Below are positions 1 through 8,547 of a stretch of DNA of 56,684 nucleotides, one piece after another. Where the stretch lies: positions 171,403 to 228,086 of the forward strand of contig VXQX01000080.1 of NCBI GenBank assembly GCA_009838765.1. The letters are read 5' to 3'. The notes under the pieces are model-generated. The model worked only from the letters and a program-made list of their open reading frames with translations, made no database searches and was not told the DNA's origin. Source of the stretch: Gemmatimonadales bacterium (lineage in GTDB: Bacteria > Gemmatimonadota > Gemmatimonadetes > Palauibacterales > Palauibacteraceae). Positions within the stretch are counted from its first letter, which is position 1. Each line of letters starts with the position of its first letter. The position numbers and the translations under genes were made by a program.

Positions 1-107
1 TAACTCAGCCAGCCTCTTCCCACTGGCTGGGCCTCGTTCACCCGCGCGCGTACCCGCATCGCCGCCGGCCCCGCCGCGGGGGGGGCGCCCCCCCCCCCCC
101 CCCCCGG
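1..107. other. Low-complexity contig end
   Basis: The first hundred bases run into eight G at 78-85 and eighteen C at 88-105. The translation that joins the first gene does not look like protein before about position 108. A homopolymer of this kind at a sequence end is typical of low-quality assembly, and the opposite end of the window has a matching G run. The first gene is therefore cut here and its true upstream sequence is unknown. Confidence 0.7.
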
Positions 108-1070
108 GACCGGCGCGCCCGCATCCTGTCGGCCGTGGAGCGGCTGGAGGCCGGGGGAAGCACGGCGGGCGGGGCCGGGATCGCCCTCGCCTACGACGTG
201 GCGCGGCAGCACCTCGTCGAGGACGGCAACAACCGCGTCATTCTCGCGACCGACGGGGACTTCAATGTGGGTGCCTCCAGCGACGAAGCGATGGTCCGCC
301 TCATCGAGAAGGAACGGGAGAGCGGAATCTTCCTCACGGTCCTCGGCTTCGGCACCGGGAACCTGAAGGACTCGAAGATGGAGGGGATCGCGAACCGCGG
401 GAACGGCAACTTCCATTACGTGGACGGCCTCCTCGAGGCCCGGAAGGTGCTCGTGGAGGAGATGGGAGGGACGCTGTTCACGGTCGCGAAAGACGTGAAG
501 CTGCAGGTGGAGTTCAACCCCGCGCGCGCGGCCGCATACCGGCTGATAGGGTACGAGAACCGGCTGCTCGCCGACGAGGACTTCAACGATGACACGAAGG
601 ATGCGGGCGAACTCGGGGCCGGCCACACGGTGACCGCGCTGTACGAGGTCGTGCCCGCGGGGCTCCCGGTTCCCCGCGGCGTGGATCCGTTGCGGTACCA
701 GCCGGCCACCGAGCCGCGGCCCCCGGTGGAAACGCCACCGGGAGCATTCGAGGACGAACTGCTCTACGTGAAGGTCCGCTACAAGGACCCGGACGGCTCC
801 GAGAGCCGGCTCCTCGCGCATGCCGTCGCGGACCGCTCCCGGTCGCCCTCGCGGAGCTTCCGCTTCGCCGCCGCAGTGGCGGGGTTCGGCATGCTGCTGC
901 GCGACTCGCCCCATGCCGGAGGGCTCTCGCCGGATGATGTCATCTCGCTGGCGGAGAGAGGGCGGGGCGACGATCCGCGAGGCTACCGCGGCGAGTTCAT
1001 CCGACTCGTGGAGACGGTGCGCGACCTGGACCTGCTCGGAACCGCAGCGGAGGACGACGACCGGCGTTAA
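108..1070 (+). CDS. von Willebrand factor A domain protein (YfbK type), 5' truncated
   Basis: This is the C-terminal part of an exported vWA protein of the YfbK family. The reading frame is already coding before the first GTG at 135 (ILSAVERLEAGGSTAGGAG), so the real start lies beyond the homopolymer. The vWA fold is shown by the T-loop-like GGSTAGGAGI, the strand NNRVILATDGDFNVG with its conserved Asp, and the later FLTVLGFGTGNLKD. The remainder matches the DUF3520-like tail of YfbK proteins (VEFNPARAAAYRLIGYENR, TALYEVVP). The N-terminal signal and first vWA strand are missing. The TAA stop overlaps the ATG of the methyltransferase as TAATG. Function in YfbK proteins is not settled; metal-dependent protein binding at the envelope is the family expectation. 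Confidence 0.85.
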   Translation, partial: DRRARILSAVERLEAGGSTAGGAGIALAYDVARQHLVEDGNNRVILATDGDFNVGASSDEAMVRLIEKERESGIFLTVLGFGTGNLKDSKMEGIANRGNGNFHYVDGLLEARKVLVEEMGGTLFTVAKDVKLQVEFNPARAAAYRLIGYENRLLADEDFNDDTKDAGELGAGHTVTALYEVVPAGLPVPRGVDPLRYQPATEPRPPVETPPGAFEDELLYVKVRYKDPDGSESRLLAHAVADRSRSPSRSFRFAAAVAGFGMLLRDSPHAGGLSPDDVISLAERGRGDDPRGYRGEFIRLVETVRDLDLLGTAAEDDDRR

Positions 1071-1843
1071 TGTGGCGCCTCACCCGTGAGGAGCCGCGCC
1101 CCTTGAAGCTCAATCGACGCATCTCCGGCCAGATCGAGAGGCCGGCGGACAAGCGGCGCTACGTCCGCCGGCTGTTCGCCGGCGTGGCCGGCCGCTACGA
1201 CCTCACCAACGACGTGATGTCGCTGGGCCTCCACCGCCGCTGGAAGCGCCGGCTGCTCGCCCGGGCCGAGCTGCGCCCGGGCCACCGCGTCCTCGATCTC
1301 GCGGCGGGCACGGGAGACCTCGCCCGGGGCGCGCTGGACCACGCCGCGCGCGACGCGTTCGAGATCCGGGTCGTTGCCGCGGACCTCACGCCGGAGATGA
1401 TGCGGGTGGGGCGCGGACGACCGGGCCCCGACCTCGCCGGCTGGGTCGGAGCCGATGCGCTCCGCCTGCCCTTCCCCGATGGCGCGTTCGACCGCGTCGT
1501 CGTCGGCTACGGGCTGAGGAACTTCGCCGGCCTGGACGCCGCGCTGGCCGAGAGCTTCCGCTGCCTGCGCCCGGGCGGGCGGCTCATCTCGCTCGACTTC
1601 GGCCACCCGCGCTCCGCGGCGCTGCGCCGCATCTACCTCGGGTATCTCGACGTCTCGACCCGCATCGCGGGTTGGGCGATTCACCGCGATCCGGAGTCCT
1701 ACGTGTACATCCCGGAGTCGCTGAGGAGGTTCCCGGACCAGCGGGAAATGGTCCGCAGAATGGAAGCGGCCGGGTTCGTGGAGTGCGGCTACGAGGATCT
1801 GATGATGGGCACGATGGCCATCAACTACGGAGACCGCCGCTAG
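1070..1843 (+). CDS. ubiE: Demethylmenaquinone methyltransferase (UbiE/MenG)
   Basis: A 257-residue class I SAM-dependent methyltransferase for the last C-methylation of menaquinone or ubiquinone. Visible family motifs are the N-terminal VRRLFAGVAGRYDLTNDVMS with HRRWKRRL, the SAM-binding LDLAAGTGDLAR, the ADLTPEMMRVG segment, and VVVGYGLRNFAGLDAAL, followed by LRPGGRLISLDF. Length is normal for UbiE. With no ubiquinone genes nearby and the inferred phylum, menaquinone is the likelier product. The ATG shares a base with the upstream stop (TAATG). About 20 residues precede the conserved N-terminus, so a slightly later start is possible. Confidence 0.93.
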   Translation: MWRLTREEPRPLKLNRRISGQIERPADKRRYVRRLFAGVAGRYDLTNDVMSLGLHRRWKRRLLARAELRPGHRVLDLAAGTGDLARGALDHAARDAFEIRVVAADLTPEMMRVGRGRPGPDLAGWVGADALRLPFPDGAFDRVVVGYGLRNFAGLDAALAESFRCLRPGGRLISLDFGHPRSAALRRIYLGYLDVSTRIAGWAIHRDPESYVYIPESLRRFPDQREMVRRMEAAGFVECGYEDLMMGTMAINYGDRR

Positions 1844-1846
1844 CGG

Positions 1847-2038
1847 CTAGATGTTGGGGCTGGATTCCGTCTTCCAGACGGTGAACTGGCGCTGGCCGGA
1901 TTCGCTTTCCTCGAGGCGAACCTTCAACGCATCGCCGTCGGTCAGCCGCATGTGGTCGCGCATCTCCAAGGGAATCGTGATACGACCACCGCTTCCTACG
2001 GTGATGTCGCGGTAGTACAGGACGCGGAAGATCGCCAT
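1847..2038 (-). CDS. AbrB/SpoVT-type DNA-binding protein
   Basis: A 63-residue protein with a swapped-hairpin AbrB fold: VLYYRDITVGSGGRITIPLEMRD is the typical GRITIP core, followed by LTDGDALKVRL. It should bind DNA as a dimer. A strong GGGGAGG ribosome site lies four bases before the ATG, and a TATATT box at 2088-2093 could be its -10. It converges tail to tail with ubiE and diverges from the ABC exporter, which makes it a candidate local regulator. Many AbrB proteins are antitoxins, but no toxin gene is adjacent. Confidence 0.8.
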   Translation of the reverse strand: MAIFRVLYYRDITVGSGGRITIPLEMRDHMRLTDGDALKVRLEESESGQRQFTVWKTESSPNI

Positions 2039-2134
2039 CTAACCTCCCCATGGAGGGTTGGATTCGGCTGAAGCGAGGGGAATCCTCAATATATCGACGG
2101 GGCGCCCGCGTGGCGACGGGTACGGGCAGCCCGT

Positions 2135-3097
2135 ATGATCGGGGCCGTGAATACACCGGCGATTCGCCTCCGTGGCGTCACAAAGCGCTTCGAAAAGAAG
2201 ACGGCGGTCCGCGATCTCGACCTCGAGATCCCGCATGGATCGATCTACGGGCTCATCGGCCCGAACGGCGCCGGAAAGACGACCACGCTCCGGATCATCC
2301 TCGACATCATCGGGCCCGACACCGGTTCCGTGGACGTTTTCGGCTCTCCCAACGTCGAGGCCATGCGCCAACGCGTAGGGTACCTCCCGGAGGAGCGCGG
2401 CCTGTACCAGAAGATGACGGCCGCGGAGCACCTCGCGTTCTTCGGCCAGCTGAAGGGTCTGAGGCGGAAGGAGGCGCTCGCGCGGGCCCGGGACGGGCTG
2501 GATGCGGTGGGTCTCGGCGACCGGGCGGACGACAAGGTGGAGACCTTCTCGAAGGGGATGGCCCAGAAGGCCCAGTTCCTCGGGGTCATCCTTCACCGGC
2601 CCGACCTGCTGGTGCTCGACGAGCCCTTCAGTGGCCTCGATCCGCTCAACGTCGAACTGTTCAAGCAGCTCCTGCAGGAACGCCAGCGGGCCGGAGCCAC
2701 GATCCTGCTCTCGACGCACCTCATCGAGGACGCCGAGCGCCTGTGCGAGCGCGTGTGCATGATCGCGGGAGCGACCAAGGTGCTCGATGGCCGCGTCCGC
2801 GACATCAAGGCCGCGGCGGGGCGGCGCGACATCGCGCTGTCCTTCGAGGGGAACCCCACGTTCCTTGACGCACCGGATCTCATCGAGGACATCTCGGCGC
2901 ACGGCACCTACGTGGAGGTCCGCATGCTTGAGGGGGCGGACCCCCAGGCGTTGCTGCGGCGGGCGGTGGACAGCGGCGCCCTGATCTCCCGTTTCGAACT
3001 GATCGAGCCTTCGCTGCGCCAGATCTTCATCGAGAAGGCGACTGAGGCCGGACTCTCGCATGAGGACGAGAGCGAAGATGACGAGGCGGCCGCATGA
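2135..3097 (+). CDS. ABC transporter ATP-binding protein (NatA-like)
   Basis: A 320-residue ATPase of an ABC-2 type exporter. Walker A is GPNGAGKT at about residues 42-49, the signature is the variant FSKGMAQK at 138-145 instead of LSGGQ, and Walker B is LLVLDEPF at about 158-165 with the D-loop SGLDP. LLSTHLIEDAERL is the H-loop. The C-terminal 90 residues match the DUF4162 extension found on NatA/YhaQ-type ATPases. A GTG at 2147 is an alternative start that would remove four residues. The gene ends in an ATGA overlap with the permease, so the two are made together. Substrate is unknown; NatAB relatives export sodium or other small solutes. Confidence 0.92.
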   Translation: MIGAVNTPAIRLRGVTKRFEKKTAVRDLDLEIPHGSIYGLIGPNGAGKTTTLRIILDIIGPDTGSVDVFGSPNVEAMRQRVGYLPEERGLYQKMTAAEHLAFFGQLKGLRRKEALARARDGLDAVGLGDRADDKVETFSKGMAQKAQFLGVILHRPDLLVLDEPFSGLDPLNVELFKQLLQERQRAGATILLSTHLIEDAERLCERVCMIAGATKVLDGRVRDIKAAAGRRDIALSFEGNPTFLDAPDLIEDISAHGTYVEVRMLEGADPQALLRRAVDSGALISRFELIEPSLRQIFIEKATEAGLSHEDESEDDEAAA

Positions 3098-4425
3098 ACC
3101 CGTTCACGCCCAGGGTCGCGGCCGTGATCCGCCGGGAATTCGTGCTGCGCGTGAAGTCCAAGTGGTTCCTCCTCTCCACGCTGGGCCTCCCCGTGCTGAT
3201 CGTCGGGCTCGGCGTCCTCTCCGCCTTCCTGGCAGTGCGAGGGGGGACGGATGTGGGCGAGGAGCGCAGGGTCGTCGGAGTCGCCGATCCCGCCGGGCTC
3301 ATCGGGGACCTCCTCGTCGAGGAGCTGCTCGCGGACTCGCTCGACGCCGTGCGGGCCGGGGGCATGGAGGAGTTCTCGGTTGACGAGGCGCGGACGCGGC
3401 TCTCGGACTCGTCCTACGACCTGCTGCTGATGATCCCGAGGAGCGCGGGCCGGCGCTCTGCGGAGATGCCGGGCGAGACACCGGACGCGGACGAAGGGGA
3501 GGGGGACGACGAGCGGACGACGCTGCTCGCGCGGGCCAGCGTTCCCTCCGTCATCGAGGGGTCGGTCCGGGGCGCCCTTCAGCGGGCATCGGTGCGGGCG
3601 CGCCTGCGCTCGATCGGCGTGCAGAGCGTCGATCCCGGCGCGCTGCTCCAGCGGACATCGTTCGACGTCATCAACGTCACGGAGTCCGGCGAAGCGCGGT
3701 CCCAGGACATCTACCGCGCGCTCAGCTTCGGCATCGCGTTCTTCTTCTACTTCATCCTGCTCATCTACGGGCAGATGATCGTGCGCGCGATCCTGGAGGA
3801 GAAGCAGTCCGACATCGTCGAGATCATGGTCTCCTCGCTGCGCCCATGGGAATTGATGCTGGGCAAGATCGTGGGCGTCGGGGCGGTGGGCATCGCGCAG
3901 ATGGCCGTGTGGGCCCTGGTCTTCGCGCTCGCGGCGGTCTACGGCCTCACGGCCGGGGCCTCCACGCTGGCGGAGGCGGGGATCGACCTCGCGAACATCC
4001 CGGTGCCGTGGGGCACGCTCGTGCTGATGTTCTTCTTCCTCATTTTCGGGTATCTGCTCTACGCGGGCATGTTCGCCGGCGCCGGCGCGACGATCAGCAA
4101 CGAGCACGACGCCCAGCAGGTCATGCTCCCCATCACGATGCTGATCATCCTCCCCTTCATCGCGACGCAGGGCGTGATCCAGAGCCCGAACGCCGGCTGG
4201 GGCATCATCCTGTCCCTCGTGCCGTTCTTCAGTCCGCTGGTGATGCCGGCGCGGCTGTTCGCGACCTCGGTCCCCGTGTGGCAGTGGCTCGCGTCGCTGG
4301 TTCTGCTGGGAGTCTTCGTCCTCGGGGCGGCGTGGGTCGCGGGCCGCATCTTCCGGGTCGGGATTCTGATGAAGGGCCAGCGCGCCAACCTGCCGCAGGT
4401 GCTGCGGTGGATACGCCACGGCTGA
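3094..4425 (+). CDS. ABC-2 type permease (NatB-like)
   Basis: A 443-residue inner-membrane partner of the preceding ATPase, coupled by an ATGA overlap. The layout is that of NatB/YhaP: one N-terminal membrane segment (WFLLSTLGLPVLIVGLGVLS), a large extracytoplasmic region of about 160 residues containing an acidic stretch, then five or six membrane segments starting near IAFFFYFILLIYGQMIVRA. The segment EEKQSDIVEIMVSSLRPWELMLGK is the conserved cytoplasmic coupling region of this family. The last codons overlap the start of tupA, so the tungstate genes may be read from the same transcript although they form a separate transporter. Confidence 0.9.
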   Translation: MNPFTPRVAAVIRREFVLRVKSKWFLLSTLGLPVLIVGLGVLSAFLAVRGGTDVGEERRVVGVADPAGLIGDLLVEELLADSLDAVRAGGMEEFSVDEARTRLSDSSYDLLLMIPRSAGRRSAEMPGETPDADEGEGDDERTTLLARASVPSVIEGSVRGALQRASVRARLRSIGVQSVDPGALLQRTSFDVINVTESGEARSQDIYRALSFGIAFFFYFILLIYGQMIVRAILEEKQSDIVEIMVSSLRPWELMLGKIVGVGAVGIAQMAVWALVFALAAVYGLTAGASTLAEAGIDLANIPVPWGTLVLMFFFLIFGYLLYAGMFAGAGATISNEHDAQQVMLPITMLIILPFIATQGVIQSPNAGWGIILSLVPFFSPLVMPARLFATSVPVWQWLASLVLLGVFVLGAAWVAGRIFRVGILMKGQRANLPQVLRWIRHG

Positions 4426-5234
4426 CCTTCGCTCTCATCTTCGCCCTCGGCGGCGGCGTGTGCGCCGGGGCGTGCGGGACCGACCAGGACACGTTCGTGC
4501 TCGGCGCGACGACGTCCACCTACGATTCGGGTCTGCTCGAACACCTGATCGCCCGCTTCAACGAAGACCAACCGGGACTCCGGGTGCGCACGGTCATCGC
4601 CGGGAGCGGCGAAGCGCTGGAGCTGGGGCGCACGGGAGACGTGGACCTCCTGCTCGTGCACGCGCCGGACGCCGAGGCCCGCTTCGTCGAGGCGGGTCAC
4701 GCGCCGCGGCGGAGTCCCGTCCTCGCCAACGGATATGTGATCGCGGGGCCGCCCTCGGATCCGGCGCGGATTCGCGGGTCCGCGAGCCCGTCGGAGGCGT
4801 TCGCGACGATCGCGCGGGGGGAGCACGGCTTCGTCTCGCGGGGCGACAGTTCGGGCACGCATGCCCGCGAGATCCTCCTCTGGCGCGAGGCGGGCGCCGC
4901 TGCCGCGGGCGCGTGGTACGTGGAATCCGGGCAGGGGCAGGCGACGACGCTGCACGTGGCCAGCGAACGCGGCGCCTACGTCCTCACGGACGATGCGACG
5001 TTCGCGATGCTGTCGGAGACGCTCGACCTGGAGGCGCTCGTCGAGGGCCACCCGTCGCTGCGCAACGTCTACTCGCTGCTCACGCCGCGGGCCGCGCTCC
5101 AGCCTGAACGCGCCGCGGTGTTCGCGGACTGGCTGCGCTCCGCAAACGGACGCCGCGCCATCGGGGGCTTTCGGGTGCGCGACGGCCCCGAAGCCCTCTT
5201 CGCCCCGTGGCCCCGCGACGATCCGGCAAACTAG
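4407..5234 (+). CDS. tupA: Tungstate/molybdate ABC transporter substrate-binding protein
   Basis: The 275-residue periplasmic oxyanion-binding protein of a TupABC importer. The GTG at 4407 gives a hydrophobic export signal (LTFALIFALGGGVCAGAC) and overlaps the permease stop at 4425. The mature start TFVLGATTSTYDSGLLEHLI is the typical TupA entry, with TTSTxxSGLL lining the anion site. VDLLLVHAPDAE, FVSRGDSSGTHAREILLW and the C-terminal LRSANGRRAI region follow in TupA order. TupA proteins bind tungstate very tightly, but motifs alone do not separate tungstate from molybdate. The much longer open frame extending upstream in this frame is antisense to nothing and simply reads through the permease gene. 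Confidence 0.9.
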   Translation: MDTPRLTFALIFALGGGVCAGACGTDQDTFVLGATTSTYDSGLLEHLIARFNEDQPGLRVRTVIAGSGEALELGRTGDVDLLLVHAPDAEARFVEAGHAPRRSPVLANGYVIAGPPSDPARIRGSASPSEAFATIARGEHGFVSRGDSSGTHAREILLWREAGAAAAGAWYVESGQGQATTLHVASERGAYVLTDDATFAMLSETLDLEALVEGHPSLRNVYSLLTPRAALQPERAAVFADWLRSANGRRAIGGFRVRDGPEALFAPWPRDDPAN

Positions 5235-5237
5235 TGC

Positions 5238-5320
5238 AGTGTCGCAGGAATCCTGCGGCCGTTCGAGCGCCGCTGCATCCGTCCCGGCGCTCTCGGTGAC
5301 TCGCAGATTCCTGCGACACT
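5238..5320. repeat. 14-bp perfect inverted repeat between tupA and tupB
   Basis: Arms 5238-5251 (AGTGTCGCAGGAAT) and 5307-5320 (its exact reverse complement) flank a 55-base spacer. Each arm also begins a smaller palindrome: CGCAGGA-a-TCCTGCG on the left and CGCAG-attc-CTGCG on the right. The element lies entirely between the tupA stop and the tupB GTG. It could be a REP-like element, an mRNA structure that sets the tupA:tupB ratio, or an operator. No second copy was noticed in the window. Confidence 0.7.
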
Positions 5321-5336
5321 CGACTAGATTCGGCCC

Positions 5337-6035
5337 GTGGATCCGCTGCTCGAGGCTCTCCGGCTCATCACGTCGGGTGACCTGTATGTCCGGGACGTCA
5401 TCCTCCGCTCGCTGCAGATCAGCGGATCGGCGCTCCTGCTGGCCATGGTCATCGGACTCCCCATCGGGATCGCGGTCGGGCTGACGCGATTCCGGCTTCG
5501 CCTGCCCCTCGTCGCCGTCATCAACGCGGGTCTCGCCTTTCCTCCCGTCGTGGTCGGCCTCGGGGTCTTCCTCGTGCTGTCGCGGGCGGGCCCGCTCGGC
5601 GACCTGCAACTGCTCTACACGCCGGCCGCCATGATCGGCGCCCAGGCGATCCTCGCAGGCCCGTACATCGCCGCGGTGAGCCTCGCCGCGGTGGAGAACA
5701 TCCCGCCGGACATCGCGCTCCAGGCGCGGGCGCTCGGCGCGAGCCGGCGGCAGGCGATCGTTCTGCAGTTGAGAGAGGTGCGGACATCGCTCGTAGCTGC
5801 CGTCGCGGCGGGGTTCGGGGCCATCATCAGCGAAGTGGGCGCGGTGATGATGGTGGGGGGCAACATCCTCGGAGAAACCCGGGTGATGACGACCGCGATC
5901 GTGCTGGAGACCAGGCGCGGCAACTTCGACGTCGCGATCGCCATGGGGATCGTCCTCATGCTCATCGCCCTGGGCGTGAACGCGGTACTCCTCCTGCTCG
6001 GCCGGCGCACGATCCGCCGCGGCCAGGTCGCGTGA
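5337..6035 (+). CDS. tupB: Tungstate ABC transporter permease
   Basis: A 232-residue inner-membrane permease with about five membrane segments. The segment ENIPPDIALQARALGASRRQ is the EAA cytoplasmic loop that docks with the ATPase, and LAFPPVVVGLGVFLVLSRAGPLG is characteristic of TupB/WtpB-type permeases. FGAIISEVGAVMMVGGNI matches the TupB core. The gene starts with GTG at 5337, after the inverted repeat, and its TGA overlaps the GTG of the ATPase gene (GTGA at 6032-6035). Confidence 0.92.
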   Translation: MDPLLEALRLITSGDLYVRDVILRSLQISGSALLLAMVIGLPIGIAVGLTRFRLRLPLVAVINAGLAFPPVVVGLGVFLVLSRAGPLGDLQLLYTPAAMIGAQAILAGPYIAAVSLAAVENIPPDIALQARALGASRRQAIVLQLREVRTSLVAAVAAGFGAIISEVGAVMMVGGNILGETRVMTTAIVLETRRGNFDVAIAMGIVLMLIALGVNAVLLLLGRRTIRRGQVA

Positions 6036-7132
6036 ACGCGGCCGACGGACTGCTTCTCGGCGGTGCCGGCCTGCGCCGGGTCTACGGCGGAAGGACGGCC
6101 GTCGAGGTGGACCGTATCGAACTGCGCGAGGGCGAGATGCTCGCGGTGTTCGGGCCGAACGGGGCCGGGAAGTCCACGTTGCTGCGCCTCCTCGCCATGC
6201 TTGAGAAGCCGGATGCCGGCGAGGTCACCTTCCGCGGCGAGTCGGGGCGGCCGGCGGAGCGAGCGCTTCGGGCCGCCTCCGCCGTCGTGTTTCAGCGCCC
6301 TCACTTCTGGAGCGATTCCGTCGAGTACAACGTCGGGCTCGGCCTGTCTCTGCGCGGCGTGCCCCGCGCTGAATCGCGCGCCCGTTCGCGCGCCGTGTGC
6401 GAACAACTCGCCATCTCGCACCTGCTCGGAGCGCCGATATCGCAATTGTCCGGCGGAGAGGCGCAGCGCGTAGCGCTCGCGCGGGCGCTGGTTCTGGACC
6501 CGGATATCCTCTTCCTCGACGAGCCGACCGCGAATCTCGACACGGATTCACGGCTCGATCTCCGCCACGACCTTGAGCGCGTGGCCCGGCAGCGGGCGAC
6601 GAGCGTCTTTCTCATTACTCACGACCGGGGCGAGGCCTTCCACCTCGCAGACCGGGTCGCCGTGCTGCGCGGCGGGAAGCTGGTCCAGACGGGTACGCCG
6701 AAGGAGATCTACGAGAATCCCGCGGATGTCTACACGGCGCGCGTCACCGGGGCGGAGTTTACGATCTCCGGCGTGGTGACGCGGGCTCACGAGCGCATGG
6801 TCACGGTCGACATCGGGGGCGCCTCGTTCGTGGCCCTGGGCGAGGCGACGACCGGCACGCCCGTGAAGATCGCCTACCGGCCGGAAGACCTCGTCCTCGG
6901 ACCCCCGGACGTCCCCGCGGCGGACCTGAGCACGCGCAACCTGGTCGTCGCGACTGTGGAGGAACGGCGCGACATGGGCGGGCTCGTGCGGCTGCGGCTC
7001 CGCGGTCCCGTCGAGCTCGTGGCCCTCGTCACGCTCGATGCTGCGGAGGAACTGGGTGTGGACCGTGGAGCGCGCGTCGCCGTGCGCGCGAAGGCCACGG
7101 CGCTGCATGCGTTCGCGGCGGCGGCGTCCTAG
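6032..7132 (+). CDS. tupC: Tungstate/molybdate ABC transporter ATP-binding protein with TOBE-like tail
   Basis: A 366-residue ATPase completing the importer. Walker A GPNGAGKS is at residues 41-48, the signature is LSGGEAQRVALAR, Walker B is ILFLDEPTANLD and the H-loop is FLITHDRGEAF. About 130 residues follow the nucleotide-binding domain and look like a TOBE/MOP-type oxyanion-binding regulatory module (VTVDIGGASFVALGEA, then a second half from VVATVEERRDMGGLVRLRL). Such modules inhibit transport when oxyanion accumulates. The GTG start overlaps the tupB stop. The gene converges with the plug-type gene on the other strand, and their ends overlap by four bases. Confidence 0.9.
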   Translation: MNAADGLLLGGAGLRRVYGGRTAVEVDRIELREGEMLAVFGPNGAGKSTLLRLLAMLEKPDAGEVTFRGESGRPAERALRAASAVVFQRPHFWSDSVEYNVGLGLSLRGVPRAESRARSRAVCEQLAISHLLGAPISQLSGGEAQRVALARALVLDPDILFLDEPTANLDTDSRLDLRHDLERVARQRATSVFLITHDRGEAFHLADRVAVLRGGKLVQTGTPKEIYENPADVYTARVTGAEFTISGVVTRAHERMVTVDIGGASFVALGEATTGTPVKIAYRPEDLVLGPPDVPAADLSTRNLVVATVEERRDMGGLVRLRLRGPVELVALVTLDAAEELGVDRGARVAVRAKATALHAFAAAAS

Positions 7133-8361
7133 CCCGAACGCCGCCTTATCGCCGGGCCTGTCCAGATGACGATGGCCCCGCAGCGGCCCACGGCCCCGCC
7201 GAACTCGGCCGGCAGCTCGCTCGGGCCTCGATACACTTCGATCCCTGCGATCTCGGGCGGCGTGACGAAGTTGTCGATCGATTCGCCGCCGCCGCCGTCT
7301 CGAATCACGCGTACTCCGTCCAGATAGACGTTCGCGTTCTGGCACCCGTATTCGGCGCGACCACTCAGGCTGGGCGCGCCCCGCGTCATGCGGATCGTGC
7401 AGTTGTTGTTCGCGCCTCCGGCGCACTCGGTGCGCACGCCCGGAATCCGTCCCAGGTAGTGCGTGACCCGGATCGCGCCGGCGTCTTGGATGTCGTCGCG
7501 GGTGAAGAACACCCCGGCTCCGATCGCCTCGCCCAGCTCACGGCGGTCGTAGAATCCCTGCAACTCCAGTCGCTTCTCTCGCAACGCCGTGACGACGATG
7601 GGCGCGAGTTCGATCGGGTCGACGCTGAGTTCGAAATCCACCTGCACGGTCCGGTCGCTCGGAAGGTCCACCAGCTGGTCCAGGGGATCGAAGGTGAGAT
7701 GATCCACGGTGAGGCGGTACATCCCCGGACTGAGGTCGGTGAACATGAAGCGGCCGCTGCCATCGGTCATGATCTGCCGGTCCTCCGCCAACAGCGTGTC
7801 CGAGAGGACGATGTTCGCCGCCTCGACCGGACGACCGGAACGCCGATCGAGCACTCGACCCACGATTCGTCCCGGTACGGTGAGCAGGCTCGCGAGCACG
7901 CCTGCCTCCACGCCCACGAGAATGTCCCACCCGGCTGGGGGGCCCGGCGCGATGCTCACGTGCGTCGGCTCCGTGCGGAAGGACGGGAACCTCGCGCTCA
8001 CCGTAAGGTCTTCCAGGGGTGGAAGGCCGCAGAGGACGTACACGCCCTGGTTGTCCGCCTCCACGGAGACGGTGCGCCGCTGCCCCTCGCCTTCGGTCCA
8101 GGTGGCGGAGACCGTGGCTCCCGGAAGGAGGATGCCCTGAAGCGTATCGCGGACGATGCCAGCGAGACCGGTGAGGGAGGGATCCATCTCCGTCGGACAC
8201 GTCACGAAGGTCCGGGGTGGGGTGGGAAACGGGCTCTGTGCGGCCAAGCGGGGTCCGGCCGGCGTCAGGATCGCGCCTGCGGCCAGGACGCAGAACGTGG
8301 CACGGCAAACGGCTCTCCCTCGAGCCTGCCTCTCCGAACAACCTTCTCGCAGTGTTCGCAT
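7129..8361 (-). CDS. Exported regulatory-domain/TonB-plug protein without barrel
   Basis: A 410-residue exported protein with a signal peptide (CRATFCVLAAGAILTPAG...AAQ). Two carboxypeptidase-regulatory-like beta-sandwich domains follow: one near residues 60-150 (GIVRDTLQGILLPGATVSA), the second near 165-250 (IVGRVLDRRSGRPVEAANI, SGRFMFTDLSPGMYRLTV). The C-terminal part looks like a TonB-receptor plug: FFTRDDIQDAGAIRVTHYLG, VYLDGVRV, IAGIEVYRGPSELPAEFGG, and the final CGAIVIWTG. It stops where a beta-barrel would begin. Outer-membrane receptors of this sort are about twice as long, so it cannot form a channel alone. A partner-binding or surface role is possible; function is unknown. Confidence 0.85.
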   Translation of the reverse strand: MRTLREGCSERQARGRAVCRATFCVLAAGAILTPAGPRLAAQSPFPTPPRTFVTCPTEMDPSLTGLAGIVRDTLQGILLPGATVSATWTEGEGQRRTVSVEADNQGVYVLCGLPPLEDLTVSARFPSFRTEPTHVSIAPGPPAGWDILVGVEAGVLASLLTVPGRIVGRVLDRRSGRPVEAANIVLSDTLLAEDRQIMTDGSGRFMFTDLSPGMYRLTVDHLTFDPLDQLVDLPSDRTVQVDFELSVDPIELAPIVVTALREKRLELQGFYDRRELGEAIGAGVFFTRDDIQDAGAIRVTHYLGRIPGVRTECAGGANNNCTIRMTRGAPSLSGRAEYGCQNANVYLDGVRVIRDGGGGESIDNFVTPPEIAGIEVYRGPSELPAEFGGAVGRCGAIVIWTGPAIRRRSG

Positions 8362-8547
8362 CCCGCGGTCTCCGCCGCTACGTCACCAAGCCACGCGTGG
8401 AAGGTAACGCAAGCGCCCATCGCGCACACGGCGCGCGCCGGGCTGCGGGCGCGCCGAACCTCAGGGGATGTTCGGCATTGCGAGACACGCCCGCCCGCCG
8501 TCACACTTTCGAGGGTTCTTCGACCGCGGAGTCTCGTATTGAATAAC

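Noticed and set aside
1847-2038. AbrB protein as antitoxin of a toxin-antitoxin pair
   Set aside because: No toxin-sized gene is adjacent on the same strand; the neighbours are ubiE and an ABC exporter.
2908-4419. A 503-codon antisense frame over the ABC permease, and similar ones over 4059-5609 and 10801-12201
   Set aside because: Composition is His/Arg/Gln/Pro-rich and no motif was found. All are shadows of well-supported genes.
7459-8547. Upstream part of a 510-codon plus-strand frame
   Set aside because: It is antisense to the plug-type gene at 7129-8361. Only the lipoprotein from 8548 is accepted.
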